A stretch of 64,000 nt of DNA from Brevibacterium marinum (GCF_011927955.1 NZ_JAATJN010000001.1:1922001-1986000); one strand, 5' to 3'. Shown: positions 45,245 to 56,142, numbered from the stretch's first letter. Notes: generated by a model from the letters alone, not told the origin. Translations and numbers: made by a program.

Positions 45245-47376
45245 AAGACATCATCCGCGAAGAGACGGATCTTGACTACCATGCGCTCAATGCCATGCTG
45301 AACTTGTACGACGATGACGGTCGAATTCAGTTTGAGCGTGACAAACAGGCTGCCAGGCAGTATTTCCTGCAGCATGTCAACAACAACACCGTCTTCTTCC
45401 ATGATCTCAAGGAGAAGCTCGACTACCTCGTCGAGAAGGACTACTACGAACCCGAAGTCCTCGACCAGTACTCCTTCGAATTCATCGAAGCCCTCTCGAA
45501 GCGCGCGTACGGGCAGAAGTTCCGGTTCCAGACCTTCCTCGGCGCCTTCAAGTTCTACACCTCGTACACGCTGAAGACCTTCGACGGCAAACGCTACCTC
45601 GAGCGCTTCGAAGACCGTGTCGTCATGGTCGCGCTGTTCCTGGCTCGCGGTGATGAGACGCTGGCCACCCAGCTCGTCGACGAGATCATCACCGGGCGCT
45701 TCCAGCCGGCCACGCCGACTTTCCTCAACGCCGGAAAGAAGCAGCGCGGTGAGCTCGTCTCCTGTTTCCTGCTGCGCATCGAAGACAACATGGAATCGAT
45801 CGGCCGGTCCATCAACTCCGCGCTGCAGCTGTCCAAGCGCGGCGGCGGTGTCGCCTTCGCACTGACCAACATCCGTGAGTCGGGTGCACCGATCAAGAAG
45901 ATCGAGAACCAGTCCTCGGGCGTCATTCCGGTCATGAAGCTGCTCGAAGACTCCTTCTCCTACGCCAACCAGCTGGGGGCACGTCAGGGTGCCGGTGCCG
46001 TCTACATCCACGCCCATCACCCCGACATCTACAACTTCCTCGACACCAAGCGCGAGAACGCCGATGAGAAGATCCGGATCAAGACGCTGTCACTGGGCGT
46101 CGTCATCCCGGACATCACCTTCGACCTGGCCAAGCGCAACGAGGATATGTACCTCTTCAGCCCCTACGACGTCGAACGCGTCTACGGTGTTCCGTTCTCC
46201 GACATCAACGTCACGGACAAGTACGAAGAGTTGGTCGACAACGCCGCCATCAAGAAGAAGAAGATCAACGCTCGCGAGTTCTTCCAGACCTTGGCGGAGA
46301 TCCAGTTCGAGTCCGGTTACCCGTACGTCATGTTCGAGGACACGGTCAACAAGGCCAACCCGATCGACGGCAAGATCATCATGTCCAACCTGTGCTCCGA
46401 GATCCTGCAGGTCTCCGAGCCCAGCCAGTATGACTCCGATCTCGGCTACGACGTCGTCGGCAAGGACATCTCCTGCAACCTCGGCTCGCTCAACATCGCC
46501 CTCACGATGGACTCGGAGAACTTCGGCCGGACCATCGAAACCGCGATTCGCGGACTGACCGCGGTCGCGGAGACCTCCGACATCCAGTCGGTTCCCTCGA
46601 TCGCCCGCGGCAATGACATGTCGCATGCGATCGGCCTCGGACAGATGAACCTCCACGGCTATCTGGCTCGTGAACACGTCTACTACGGTTCCGATGAGGG
46701 ACTCGACTTCACGAACATGTACTTCTACACCGTCGCCTACCACTGTGTTCGGGCGTCGATGGAGATCGCGAAGGAGCGCAAGTCCGCCTTCGCCGGATTC
46801 GAGCGCTCGAAGTACGCCAGCGGCGAATACTTCGACAAGTACACCGACGAAGTGTGGGAACCGCGCACTCAGCGGGTGCAGGAGCTGTTCGCCGAGGCGG
46901 GAGTCCGGATCCCGACACAGGACGATTGGCGCGAGCTGAAGGCTGCAGTTGCCGAGCACGGCATCTACAACCAGAACCTGCAGGCCGTTCCGCCGACCGG
47001 TTCGATCTCGTACATCAACAATTCGACCTCGTCGATCCACCCGGTGGCCTCGAAGATCGAGATCCGCAAAGAAGGCAAGATCGGGCGGGTGTACTACCCG
47101 GCTCCCTTCATGAGCAACGACAATCTCGAGTACTACCAGGATGCGTACGAGATCGGCTACGAGAAGATCATCGACACCTATGCCGAGGCCACGAAGCACG
47201 TGGATCAGGGGCTGTCGTTGACCTTGTTCTTCATGGACACCGCGACGACCCGTGATATCAACAAGGCGCAGATCTACGCTTGGCGCAAAGGCATCAAGAC
47301 CATCTACTACATCCGGTTGCGGCAGCTGGCGCTGCAGGGCACCGAGGTCGATGGCTGCGTGTCCTGCATGCTGTGA
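45214..47376 (+). CDS. nrdE: Class Ib ribonucleoside-diphosphate reductase alpha subunit
   Basis: 720 residues, the usual NrdE length. It starts at a GTG at 45214 inside the nrdI tail. The N-terminus lacks the full ATP-cone, as expected for class Ib, so no overall dATP inhibition site. Family blocks include [24 protein letters not shown], the active-site NLCSEI with its Cys near residue 394, and the C-terminal redox pair GCVSCML. Reduces ribonucleoside diphosphates, re-reduced by NrdH. A strong hairpin follows the stop. Confidence 0.97.
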   Translation: MRELAEDRNVEDIIREETDLDYHALNAMLNLYDDDGRIQFERDKQAARQYFLQHVNNNTVFFHDLKEKLDYLVEKDYYEPEVLDQYSFEFIEALSKRAYGQKFRFQTFLGAFKFYTSYTLKTFDGKRYLERFEDRVVMVALFLARGDETLATQLVDEIITGRFQPATPTFLNAGKKQRGELVSCFLLRIEDNMESIGRSINSALQLSKRGGGVAFALTNIRESGAPIKKIENQSSGVIPVMKLLEDSFSYANQLGARQGAGAVYIHAHHPDIYNFLDTKRENADEKIRIKTLSLGVVIPDITFDLAKRNEDMYLFSPYDVERVYGVPFSDINVTDKYEELVDNAAIKKKKINAREFFQTLAEIQFESGYPYVMFEDTVNKANPIDGKIIMSNLCSEILQVSEPSQYDSDLGYDVVGKDISCNLGSLNIALTMDSENFGRTIETAIRGLTAVAETSDIQSVPSIARGNDMSHAIGLGQMNLHGYLAREHVYYGSDEGLDFTNMYFYTVAYHCVRASMEIAKERKSAFAGFERSKYASGEYFDKYTDEVWEPRTQRVQELFAEAGVRIPTQDDWRELKAAVAEHGIYNQNLQAVPPTGSISYINNSTSSIHPVASKIEIRKEGKIGRVYYPAPFMSNDNLEYYQDAYEIGYEKIIDTYAEATKHVDQGLSLTLFFMDTATTRDINKAQIYAWRKGIKTIYYIRLRQLALQGTEVDGCVSCML

Positions 47377-47381
47377 CCGTT

Positions 47382-47419
47382 GAGTTCAGCGGGCCGGGGA
47401 CAACCGGCCCGCTGAACTC
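47382..47419 (+). terminator. Strong hairpin between nrdE and nrdF
   Basis: Perfect 16-base arms (GAGTTCAGCGGGCCGG and its complement) around a 6-base loop, 5 bp past the nrdE stop. No T-run follows, so it could attenuate or stabilise nrdHIE mRNA so that alpha and beta subunit levels differ. Confidence 0.7.
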
Positions 47420-47443
47420 GTGGCCCGGTGCCGGTGTCGCTGA

Positions 47444-48502
<1,059 letters not shown>

Positions 48503-48555
48503 GGCCAGGACTGGGGACTGCGTCTCCGGCCCGATCACGAACAGCCTGATATGCG

Positions 48556-48601
48556 AATGGGCGGGCCTACCGAACCGAACGGTTCGGTAGGCCCGCCCAT
48601 T
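48556..48601. terminator. Perfect hairpin after nrdF
   Basis: Twenty-two-base perfect arms (48556-48577 and 48580-48601) around a 2-base AA spacer, with the centre reading CGAACCG-AA-CGGTTCG. It lies 53 bp after the nrdF stop and before the convergent exporter gene, so it probably ends transcription in both directions. A 14-base repeat (CCGCCACGGTGCGG-like) follows at about 48616 and 48680. Confidence 0.75.
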
Positions 48602-48759
48602 CCGTCTCCAGATCCGCCACGGTGCGGCGTGCGCCGAGTGATGTCACCCCAGCAGCATCAGCTGAACAGTGTCTCCCCGCCACGGTGCGGAGCCTGTCGA
48701 ACCGTGTGGGGCAGCAACGCCTACTCAGCAGTCGTCTCAACAGCGTCTGTCGGACAGCC

Positions 48760-49878
48760 TCAGCCAGACTCTCTCACCGCACGAGCCGAGGCGACGTCGT
48801 CGACGATGACGGCGATGTGCTGCATGCTGGCAATGAGCGACCCGTAGAGGGGCCAGGAACGTTCCGGGAGACCCTTGTCGTTGGCCAGGCTCACCGACAG
48901 CTGCTCGAGCCGATTGAAGATCGGATCGACCTCGGCATCGGGGTCGGCGATGGCCCGCCCGGCGTCGCGCACGACGGAGGTCCACTGTTCTCGGAATCGA
49001 TTGTCCCAGTCGCCGGTTTCGTACGTTGCCTCCCGCAGCGTGCGCGTCAGATGACGCAGATGAGAGATGGCTTCGTCCACCCGCTGCAGGATGTCCTCGT
49101 AGCTGGCTTCCTCGACGGAGTCCTCGGAATCGTGTGGTTGGCCCGATGGTCCGCGTCGTCGGCGCAGGCGGTCGCGCGGATTTGCCCTCTGGCTCTCGCG
49201 AGCGAACCTGACCGACTGCCAGGCGGAGCTGAGCTCCTGGCTCATCGATTCTGTCTCTTGGAACCAGTCATCGGCCTTCGCGGTGTCCCAGTCGGTGTCG
49301 AGCTCATCGGCGACGTCGACCAACATGTCGCCCATGCGGCGGTTGATGCTGTCGACATACCGTGAGGCCTGTTGGTCCCTCAGCGGTGGAATGACGAGGA
49401 GATTGACGATGATGCCGACGACGATGCCCAGAGACAGCTCAAGGATGCGCTCGGGAAGAAGCGGCGCCTGACTGTCGAAGCCGCTGCCGAGGATGAAGAT
49501 CGCTGTCGTCGCGATTGCCACACCTTCATCGCGAATCCACGGAAGACGGGCTGCGGCGAGCCCGACCAAGATAGCCAGAGCGAAGGTCCAGACACTGACG
49601 CCGAGGTAGTTGCCGATAATGAACGACAGTGCGACGCCCACGGCCGAGGCGATCGTCGACTGGGCACCGCGCGAGAGCGAGCGGTGCACGGTGGCATGAA
49701 CTGTCAGCAGCGCCGTCCACGGCGCCAGGAACGGCATCTCCGAATTGATAAGACTGTCCGACACCCACCAGGCACCGGTGGCTGCGATGACGCTTTTGAG
49801 GATCTGAAGCAGGTCAGTGACGACATCCGGCCGCCTGGCCAGTAGCGATACGTGCTGTTGCTGCGTGCTCTCCGGCAA
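48760..49878 (-). CDS. Aromatic acid exporter/FUSC-family membrane protein
   Basis: 372 residues. Six hydrophobic segments lie in the first ~170 residues (LLQILKSVIAATGAWWVSD, FLAPWTALLTVHATVHRSL, ...LSLGIVVGIIVNLLVIPPL), followed by a ~200-residue cytoplasmic helical domain. This is the half-size ArAE_1/FUSC arrangement linked to efflux of aromatic or other small acids. The TTG start at 49878 is supported by AAAGGACG 7 nt upstream. Substrate not predictable. Monocistronic, convergent with nrdF. Confidence 0.82.
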   Translation of the reverse strand: MPESTQQQHVSLLARRPDVVTDLLQILKSVIAATGAWWVSDSLINSEMPFLAPWTALLTVHATVHRSLSRGAQSTIASAVGVALSFIIGNYLGVSVWTFALAILVGLAAARLPWIRDEGVAIATTAIFILGSGFDSQAPLLPERILELSLGIVVGIIVNLLVIPPLRDQQASRYVDSINRRMGDMLVDVADELDTDWDTAKADDWFQETESMSQELSSAWQSVRFARESQRANPRDRLRRRRGPSGQPHDSEDSVEEASYEDILQRVDEAISHLRHLTRTLREATYETGDWDNRFREQWTSVVRDAGRAIADPDAEVDPIFNRLEQLSVSLANDKGLPERSWPLYGSLIASMQHIAVIVDDVASARAVRESG

Positions 49879-50211
49879 TGGTCGTCCTTTCGGACAGAGT
49901 AGGTGGAGCTTTCACCCTACATGCAGCGATAGGTGGGAGGGGCATCGGGAATGGTGCGTCTCGACCACGTTCGCGGCAGTGCCGCTCATACGCAGGTGTC
50001 GGTCAGAGCGTTGCCACAGCGCCGGGTCGGTCGCGCCAGAGGTCAGCCCAGCGACGCAGTCCTCGACCCCGTCGCCGATGGAATGATGCTCACGCTCAGA
50101 AAGTGTCGACAACTGTGGTGAACTCACGGCAACCTCAATTTCAGCCCGATTCCATGCTGTACGAGGAGTGCTGGACGCGGAGTGTCGTACGAGACATTGA
50201 GCAATGAAAAC

Positions 50212-50251
50212 GCCCGACATTCCCGCCGGCAGAACCGGCGAAATGTCGGGC
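50212..50251 (-). terminator. Rho-independent terminator of the 55-residue gene
   Basis: Bipartite hairpin: outer arms GCCCGACAT/ATGTCGGGC, a small internal bulge, inner arms GCCGG/CCGGC, and a CAGAA loop. Read on the minus strand it is followed by GTTTTCATT, a short T-run. It lies 75 bp after the stop of the small gene at 50326. Confidence 0.7.
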
Positions 50252-50325
50252 AACGGTCAGCCCGTCATCATCCTTGCCCTGCTTAAAACCCAGCAGAGTC
50301 GTAGAATGTGACGGACAACGGCGGA

Positions 50326-50493
50326 TCAGGCCGCCAGCGGCGTGGTCTCACGCAGCGAAGTACCGGTGAACAGCACGGTACGTCCGGTGGAATCACTGAT
50401 GGTGATCTCTCCGGGCTTCCGGGCGCTGATCGTCGGGTCGATCAGTCCTGCATGCTCGACGGCACGCTGGACCCACTGTGGGAACTGAGTCAT
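50326..50493 (-). CDS. Small protein of unknown function, 55 aa
   Basis: An intact 55-residue gene reading MTQFPQWVQRAVEHAG...ETTPLAA. AAAGGAGGG lies 6 nt before its ATG, one of the best ribosome sites in the window. A hairpin with a short T-run follows at 50212-50251, and an inverted repeat precedes it at 50518-50551. Together these features make a self-contained transcription unit. The sequence has one amphipathic N-terminal helix, then a strand-like ITISDSTGRTVLFTG; no membrane segment or Cys. I do not recognise the family. Confidence 0.75.
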   Translation of the reverse strand: MTQFPQWVQRAVEHAGLIDPTISARKPGEITISDSTGRTVLFTGTSLRETTPLAA

Positions 50494-50884
50494 CGTTCCC
50501 TCCTTTCATCATGTGTCATTGAATCGCCGGCGTCTACGCCAGTGATTCAATTCGTGTTGAGTCGGTGACGGGGTAGTCACCTGATGGCGTCGTCTGCCGA
50601 CCGAGGAAGTCGGAGGCTCACCATCTGAGCTTCACCGTGGTGTGGGTTGATCCTTCACGGTGTGGGGGATCCGCATTCGGAAGAGACACAGTGTCCGTGG
50701 GATTTCATCTGCAACGCGAACCTGATTCTGCGACTGTCGTCATGAGCGACATGTCGTCGTAGTCGATTGTGCAGGTTCGATGAAGCCGGACTGCTTCGAA
50801 TGCAAGTCAACAGCTTAACCAGGTTCGGTGAACAAAGTCAAAACAGCGCACAATGCCGCTGGATGTGCTGAGGAGGAGCCGAGC
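50494..50884. other. Upstream region of the 55-residue gene
   Basis: A 390-bp gap with an inverted repeat at 50518-50551: outer arms ATTGAATC/GATTCAAT, inner arms GGCG/CGCC, loop TCTA. It lies 25 bp before the small gene and could be part of its leader RNA or an operator. Nothing else recognised; the carboxypeptidase gene ends at 50885. Confidence 0.5.
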
Positions 50885-52135
50885 TCACCGTCGCCAGATC
50901 CGCAACCAGATGACCAGTGCCGCGAGAAGCAGCACCAGCCCTGCGGCCAGCATGCCGATCGGCAGGAGTTCCTGGGAAGAGAAGCCGAGAACAGTCGCTG
51001 AGGACTCGTCCGCGGCGTCGGCCGCAGAGCCTGCGCCATCGCCGGAGTCCATGTCGGTGCCGACCGACGCGGGCCCGTCTGCGCCGGCATCGCTTCCGCT
51101 GGCCGAGGCGGTCGGGTCGGAGCTTTCCGTGACGGTCTGGCCGACGGGGACCGTCTGGAGAGACTCGGGATCCTTCTGGGCGAAATCCCATTCGAGCAGA
51201 TCGATTGCGGCCTGCCGGGAATTGTTGTCGATGCCCAGCATCGTCGCGACCACACGGTGACCGTCGCGTTCGGCCACGGCCACATAGGAACCCTTGGCTT
51301 GGCGCGTGAACCCGTTCTTCAGGCCCAGTCCGCCATCGACCTGCCCGACGACTTTCGTGTGGTTCTGAATCGGATATCCCTTGAATTTCTCTTTCGTGAC
51401 AGGGTTATTGCCGCCCGGGAACTCATAGGTCTCGGTGCCGATGACGTCCATCAGGTAGTCGTTTTCACACACAGCCCAGGCCAGCTTCATCATGTCAGAG
51501 ACCGTCGTGTACTGGTTCTCGTCGTCCAAGCCGGAGGTGTTGGCCGCCTGAGTGTTCGTCATGCCCAGTTCCTGAGCCTTCTCGTTCATCAGAGCAACGG
51601 CCTTCTCCTGCCCGCCCGCGGCTCGTCCGAGTGCGTTCGCGGCGTCGTTGGCGCTGGACATGAGCATCGCGTGGAAGAGCAGATCGACGGTGTATTCGTT
51701 CTTCTGCATGAGACCGACTTTCGTGCCGTCGATCTCCATGTCCGCGAACTTCGCTTCGACCTTCTGCTTGGGGTCGTCGAGCACATCGACAAGAGCAAGA
51801 GCGGTCAGGAGCTTGATCGTCGACGCCGGTGCATGTTTCTTGTCGATGTCATGCGCAACCTGGAGTTCGCCCGTGTCGAGGTCTCCCACCAGCCACGCTG
51901 TGCCCACCGGCTGTGGAGGCGTCGCTCCATCGCCGAGATCGGCGGGCGTTTCGTAGACCTTCTCCTGCTTATCGTCCGGCGCGGAGGTCGCAAGCGATAC
52001 CGCGGGGGAGAGGACCAGCTGAGCGCCGATGAGCATGAGCGCGAGAGCGGCGCTGATGATGAGGCGCATCCCTAGCCACAGCCTACGCGGGAGCAACGCA
52101 GCAGGCGTCGGAGAACCAGGAAGGTGGAAACGCAT
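50885..52135 (-). CDS. D-alanyl-D-alanine carboxypeptidase (DacC/PBP5-like)
   Basis: 416 residues in the serine-type penicillin-binding S11 family, trimming the terminal D-Ala of peptidoglycan stem peptides. A basic N-terminus and hydrophobic signal segment (MRLIISAALALMLIGAQLVLSPAVSLA) are followed by the catalytic SxxK as STIK near residue 107 and SxN as SAN near 158. The third motif reads KNG (GLKNGFT near 270) where the classical family has KTG. A Ser/Asp-rich linker and one C-terminal helix (LLPIGMLAAGLVLLLAALVIWL) anchor the protein. Start at 52135 has GGGG upstream; an in-frame ATG at 52171 lacks a ribosome site. Confidence 0.9.
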   Translation of the reverse strand: MRFHLPGSPTPAALLPRRLWLGMRLIISAALALMLIGAQLVLSPAVSLATSAPDDKQEKVYETPADLGDGATPPQPVGTAWLVGDLDTGELQVAHDIDKKHAPASTIKLLTALALVDVLDDPKQKVEAKFADMEIDGTKVGLMQKNEYTVDLLFHAMLMSSANDAANALGRAAGGQEKAVALMNEKAQELGMTNTQAANTSGLDDENQYTTVSDMMKLAWAVCENDYLMDVIGTETYEFPGGNNPVTKEKFKGYPIQNHTKVVGQVDGGLGLKNGFTRQAKGSYVAVAERDGHRVVATMLGIDNNSRQAAIDLLEWDFAQKDPESLQTVPVGQTVTESSDPTASASGSDAGADGPASVGTDMDSGDGAGSAADAADESSATVLGFSSQELLPIGMLAAGLVLLLAALVIWLRIWRR

Positions 52136-52255
52136 GCGCCCCAGTCTACGACGGTGGAGAATCGAGAGCATTCAGCAAATTCAGTGCAATTGAGCACAGT
52201 GTTTCGACAGACCTGGACCATGCACCCGGACGCCGGATATGCGGAACGTCAAAGA

Positions 52256-52282
52256 CGGCCGTGCACGAAAAGTGCACGGCCG
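52256..52282 (-). terminator. Terminator after sdhB
   Basis: Perfect 11-base arms (CGGCCGTGCAC / GTGCACGGCCG) around a 5-base loop, 102 bp beyond the sdhB stop. On the minus strand GTCTTTG follows. Fits rho-independent termination of sdhCDAB. Confidence 0.75.
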
Positions 52283-52383
52283 CCTCGGCGATGTGGGATG
52301 GTCCTATCCCTTCGGCTACCTGAACCTGCATAAGCACTGCGTGTGCGGCGGGCTATTGCCGGTTCGGGTAGCCGGTGGTGGGA

Positions 52384-53175
52384 TCAGAATGCGCGCTGCA
52401 GAATCGCCTGCTTCACCTCGGCGATGGCCTTGGTCACCTCGATGCCACGCGGGCAGGCCTCGGTGCAGTTGAAGGTGGTGCGGCAGCGCCACACGCCCTC
52501 CTTGTCGTTGAGAACCTCCAGGCGCATGTCTCCGCCCTCGTCACGCGAATCGAAGATGAAACGGTGCGCGTTGACGATGGCCGCGGGACCAAAGTACTGT
52601 CCATCGGTCCAGAACACGGGGCACGACGAGGTGCACGCTGCGCAGAGGATGCACTTGGTGGTGTCGTCGAAGGCCTCGCGCTCCTCGGCTGACTGCAGGC
52701 GCTCACGCGTCGGCTCGTGGCCGGAGGTGATGAGGAACGGCATGACCTCGCGGTAGGACTGGAAGAACGGTTCCATGTCGACGATGAGGTCCTTCTCGAG
52801 AGGAAGACCCTTGATCGCCTCGACGGTGATCGTCTTGTTCGTGTCAAGATCCTTGAGCAGGGTCTTGCAGGCCAGACGGTTGCGACCGTTGATGCGCATG
52901 GCATCGGAGCCGCACACGCCGTGGGCGCAGGAGCGTCGGAAGGACAGCGAACCGTCGATCTCCCACTTGATCTTGTGCAGGGCGTCCAACACACGGTCGG
53001 TGCCCTGCATCGTAACGTTGTACTCCTCCCAGTGCGCCTCTTCGTCCGCCTCGGGATCGAAGCGAGCGATCTGGACGGTGCAGTCGAACGACGGGATCGA
53101 GCCGCTGTCGCCGGCGACGTGATCCGGCAGGTCGATCTTGGAAGCGGGCTCCGGGGTGGTTGTTTCGGTGCTCAT
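52384..53175 (-). CDS. sdhB: Succinate dehydrogenase iron-sulfur subunit
   Basis: 263 residues carrying three Fe-S clusters between SdhA flavin and the quinone. The plant-type ferredoxin domain has RRSCAHGVCGSDAM near residue 80. The C-terminal ferredoxin domain has CILCAACTSSCPVFW near 175 and CTEACPRGIEVTKAI near 235. ATG at 53175 overlaps the sdhA stop by one base (TGATG). Confidence 0.97.
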   Translation of the reverse strand: MSTETTTPEPASKIDLPDHVAGDSGSIPSFDCTVQIARFDPEADEEAHWEEYNVTMQGTDRVLDALHKIKWEIDGSLSFRRSCAHGVCGSDAMRINGRNRLACKTLLKDLDTNKTITVEAIKGLPLEKDLIVDMEPFFQSYREVMPFLITSGHEPTRERLQSAEEREAFDDTTKCILCAACTSSCPVFWTDGQYFGPAAIVNAHRFIFDSRDEGGDMRLEVLNDKEGVWRCRTTFNCTEACPRGIEVTKAIAEVKQAILQRAF

Positions 53176-54935
53176 CAGTACTTACGCTCCATCGGCTGGT
53201 AACGGGTGACGATGACGGGCTTCGTCTCCAGACGCATGCCCTTGATGCCGTCGGTCTCGGAATCAGGATCGAGGTACGTCATCGTGTGATGCATGAATCC
53301 ATCGTCGTCACGATCCGGGAAGTCCTCTCGGAAGTGCCCACCGCGTGATTCCTTGCGGTGGATGGCGGCGACGGAGATGACCTCGGCGAGTTCGAGCAGG
53401 AAGTTCAGCTCGACTGCTTCGAGGAGGTCGAGGTTGAAGCGCCTGCCGCGGTCCTGGATGCCGACGTTGTTGTAACGTTCGCGCAGCTTCGCGATCTCGT
53501 CGAGCGCTTCGCGCAGGGTCTCATCGGTGCGGAAGACCTGGACCTTGGCGTCCATGAGCTCCTGCAGATCTTTGCGGATGGCACCGATGCGTTCGGTGCC
53601 GTCTGAAGTGCGCATCTTCTCGAGCAGTGCGACGGTGTCGTTCTCGGCAGCCTCGGGCAACTCGACGAAGTCGGCCGTCTGGGAGTACTCCGCGGCGGCG
53701 ATGCCGGCGCGTTTGCCGAAGACGTTGATGTCGAGCAGGGAGTTCGTGCCCAGGCGGTTCGAGCCGTGCACGGACACGCAGGCGACCTCACCGGCGGCGT
53801 AGAGACCGGGGATGACGTTGTCGTTGTCCGCGAGCACCTCGGCACCGACGTTGGTCGGGATGCCGCCCATGGCGTAGTGCGCGGTCGGGAAGACCGGCAC
53901 GGGCTCCGTATAGGGCTCCACACCGAGGTAGGTGCGGGCGAACTCGGTGATGTCGGGCAGCTTCGCATCGATGTGTGCGGGTTCGAGGTGGGTCAGGTCG
54001 AGCAGGACGTAGTCCTTGTTCGGGCCGCAGCCGCGGCCTTCGCGGACCTCATTGGCCATGGAACGGGCCACGATGTCACGCGGAGCGAGGTCCTTGATCG
54101 TCGGGGCGTAGCGCTCCATGAAGCGCTCACCCTCGGAGTTGCGCAGGATCGCGCCTTCACCGCGGGCGGCCTCGGAGAGCAGGATGCCCAGACCGGCCAG
54201 ACCGGTCGGGTGGAACTGGAAGAACTCCATGTCCTCGAGCGGGATGCCCCGGTTGTAGGCCACGGCCATGCCGTCACCGGTGAGGGTGTGCGCGTTCGAG
54301 GTGGTCTTGAAGACCTTGCCCACTCCGCCTGTCGCGAAGACGACCGACTTGGCCTGGAACAGGTGGATCTCGCCGGTGGCCAGTTCGTAGGCGACGACGC
54401 CGGCCGGACGGCGGACCCCGTCGACCTCGGTCATGGCCAGGTCGAGGACGTAGAACTCGTTGTAGAACTCGACGCCTTGCTTGACGCAGTTCTGGTACAG
54501 AGTCTGGAGGATCATGTGACCGGTGCGGTCGGCCGCGTAGCAGGAGCGGCGGACCGGGGACTTGCCGTGGTCGCGGGTGTGGCCACCGAAGCGACGCTGA
54601 TCGATCCGGCCTTCGGGGGTGCGGTTGAACGGCAGCCCCATCTTCTCGAGGTCGAGGACGGCGTCGATGGCTTCTTTGGCCATCACCTCGGCGGCGTCCT
54701 GGTCGACCAGGTAGTCACCGCCCTTGACGGTGTCGAAGGTGTGCCACTCCCAGTTGTCCTCTTCCACGTTCGCCAGTGCGGCGCACATGCCGCCCTGTGC
54801 CGCACCCGTGTGCGAACGGGTGGGATAGAGCTTGGTCAGGACTGCGGTCCGGGCGCGCTGGCCCGATTCGATCGCTGCGCGCATCCCGGCGCCACCGGCA
54901 CCGACGATGACGACGTCGTATTGGTGTACCTGCAT
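53175..54935 (-). CDS. sdhA: Succinate dehydrogenase flavoprotein subunit
   Basis: 586 residues. The Rossmann FAD loop VVIVGAGGAGMRAA lies at about 9-22, the covalent-FAD His region SHTGAAQGGMCAAL near 42, and FQFHPTGLAG near 240. ARSMANEVREGRGCGPN contains the catalytic Arg near 290, and HGSNRLGTNSLLD the C-terminal FAD segment near 390. Oxidises succinate to fumarate in the TCA cycle and electron transport. Between sdhD (10 bp upstream) and sdhB (overlapping). Confidence 0.97.
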   Translation of the reverse strand: MQVHQYDVVIVGAGGAGMRAAIESGQRARTAVLTKLYPTRSHTGAAQGGMCAALANVEEDNWEWHTFDTVKGGDYLVDQDAAEVMAKEAIDAVLDLEKMGLPFNRTPEGRIDQRRFGGHTRDHGKSPVRRSCYAADRTGHMILQTLYQNCVKQGVEFYNEFYVLDLAMTEVDGVRRPAGVVAYELATGEIHLFQAKSVVFATGGVGKVFKTTSNAHTLTGDGMAVAYNRGIPLEDMEFFQFHPTGLAGLGILLSEAARGEGAILRNSEGERFMERYAPTIKDLAPRDIVARSMANEVREGRGCGPNKDYVLLDLTHLEPAHIDAKLPDITEFARTYLGVEPYTEPVPVFPTAHYAMGGIPTNVGAEVLADNDNVIPGLYAAGEVACVSVHGSNRLGTNSLLDINVFGKRAGIAAAEYSQTADFVELPEAAENDTVALLEKMRTSDGTERIGAIRKDLQELMDAKVQVFRTDETLREALDEIAKLRERYNNVGIQDRGRRFNLDLLEAVELNFLLELAEVISVAAIHRKESRGGHFREDFPDRDDDGFMHHTMTYLDPDSETDGIKGMRLETKPVIVTRYQPMERKY

Positions 54936-54945
54936 GTTTCTCCTT

Positions 54946-55398
54946 CTATGCGGCCGAGCAGAACGACGCCAGCAGTGCGGGGTCGGCTCCGGCCGGGCAG
55001 GGATCGAATGTGAAGATGACGAGCGTGCCGAGCACGATGACGATGACCGAGGCGATGTAGAGGATCAGCTGGAGGGCCATGCGGGTGCCGGGCTTCTCGG
55101 CGTAGTCAATGATGATGGTGCGCAGGCCGTTGGTGCCGTGCAGCATCGCCAACCACAGCATCAGCAGATCCCAGATCTGCCAGAACGGGCTGGCCCATTT
55201 GCCGGCTACGAATCCGAAGTCGATGGCCTGGACGCCTTCCCCCGCCCACAGGTTCACGAAGAGATGACCGAAGATGAGGATGACGAGGATGACGCCCGAG
55301 ACGCGCATGAACAGCCACGCGAACATCTCGAACTTCGAACTCGATGACTTGTGCCGCGAGTAACCGGTGCGCGGAGCCGGGATCGATGTTGTGCTCAT
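54946..55398 (-). CDS. sdhD: Succinate dehydrogenase hydrophobic membrane anchor SdhD
   Basis: 150 residues. A polar N-terminus is followed by three hydrophobic segments at about 27-50, 70-95 and 110-132. LHGTNGLRTIIIDY near residue 90 contains the His and Arg expected near the heme b and quinone site. Starts one base after the sdhC stop. Confidence 0.9.
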   Translation of the reverse strand: MSTTSIPAPRTGYSRHKSSSSKFEMFAWLFMRVSGVILVILIFGHLFVNLWAGEGVQAIDFGFVAGKWASPFWQIWDLLMLWLAMLHGTNGLRTIIIDYAEKPGTRMALQLILYIASVIVIVLGTLVIFTFDPCPAGADPALLASFCSAA

Positions 55399-55399
55399 G

Positions 55400-55777
55400 T
55401 CAGCCTCCGAACGTATGCATCAGCTGGCGGGGCACGAAAGCGATCATGATGATGAGCCATACGATGATGACTCCCCAGAACAGCTTCTTCTGATTTTTCG
55501 GTCCACTCTTCGAGAAGTCGACGAGAATGACGCGAAGGCCGTTGAACGCATGGAATGCGATCGCGGCAACGAGAGCGATCTCGCCGATGGCCATGAACGG
55601 AGTCTTGTAGGTTCCGATCACGGCGTTGTAGGCCTCGGGCGAGACGCGGACGAGTGCAGTATCGAGCACGTGGACCAAAAGGAAGAAGAAGATTCCGACG
55701 CCTGTGACGCGATGCGCGACCCAGGACCACATTCCTTCGTTTCCTCGGTACAGAGTGCCCGTAGACGCTTTGGCCAC
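55400..55777 (-). CDS. sdhC: Succinate dehydrogenase cytochrome b556 subunit SdhC
   Basis: 125 residues with three membrane helices. WSWVAHRVTGVGIFFFLLVHVLDTAL near residue 17 holds the quinone-site Ser/Arg-type region and a heme-ligand His. FHAFNGLRVILVDF near 80 is the second conserved block. First gene of the sdhCDAB operon; its promoter should lie in the 365-bp divergent gap with manC. Confidence 0.93.
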   Translation of the reverse strand: MAKASTGTLYRGNEGMWSWVAHRVTGVGIFFFLLVHVLDTALVRVSPEAYNAVIGTYKTPFMAIGEIALVAAIAFHAFNGLRVILVDFSKSGPKNQKKLFWGVIIVWLIIMIAFVPRQLMHTFGG

Positions 55778-55909
55778 GGAGCATCCTCCATCTTGAATTA
55801 ATCGACTGTGTACATCAAGAAACTACGCCGAACGCCGCCTGGTTGCCAGTCGAGCCACGCCTGAGCGTGGTGGATCACATTAAGTTCCTGGCAGTTCCCT
55901 CATAGTCGT

Positions 55910-55932
55910 GAATTTCGGATACGACGAAATTC
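55910..55932. promoter_or_regulatory. Inverted repeat in the sdhC/manC divergent gap
   Basis: Perfect 8-base arms (GAATTTCG / CGAAATTC) with a 7-base spacer, 133 bp upstream of sdhC and 211 bp upstream of the guanylyltransferase gene. AT-rich flanks on both sides make it a candidate operator. Nothing else was recognised in 55778-56142. Confidence 0.5.
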
Positions 55933-56142
55933 AATTACCGAACAATGATATGCCCTAAATATTCTGCTCTCGTCGCTGACCAGGTCCATCGACAGCTTCG
56001 CCGAGGTGGACGGCGGGCCTATCGCGCCCGTGCCCCGGGTGCGTGGGATGCAGATGGCCGGACGATGAATTCCGGATCTCCCCACCCCGACACGGCGGAC
56101 AACATCGACGAGAGCATGCCCGAACTTTGAGACACTGAAAGC

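Noticed and set aside
48613..48695. Repeated CCGCCACGGTGCGG-like element after nrdF
   Set aside because: Only two short imperfect copies; no wider pattern to support a named element.
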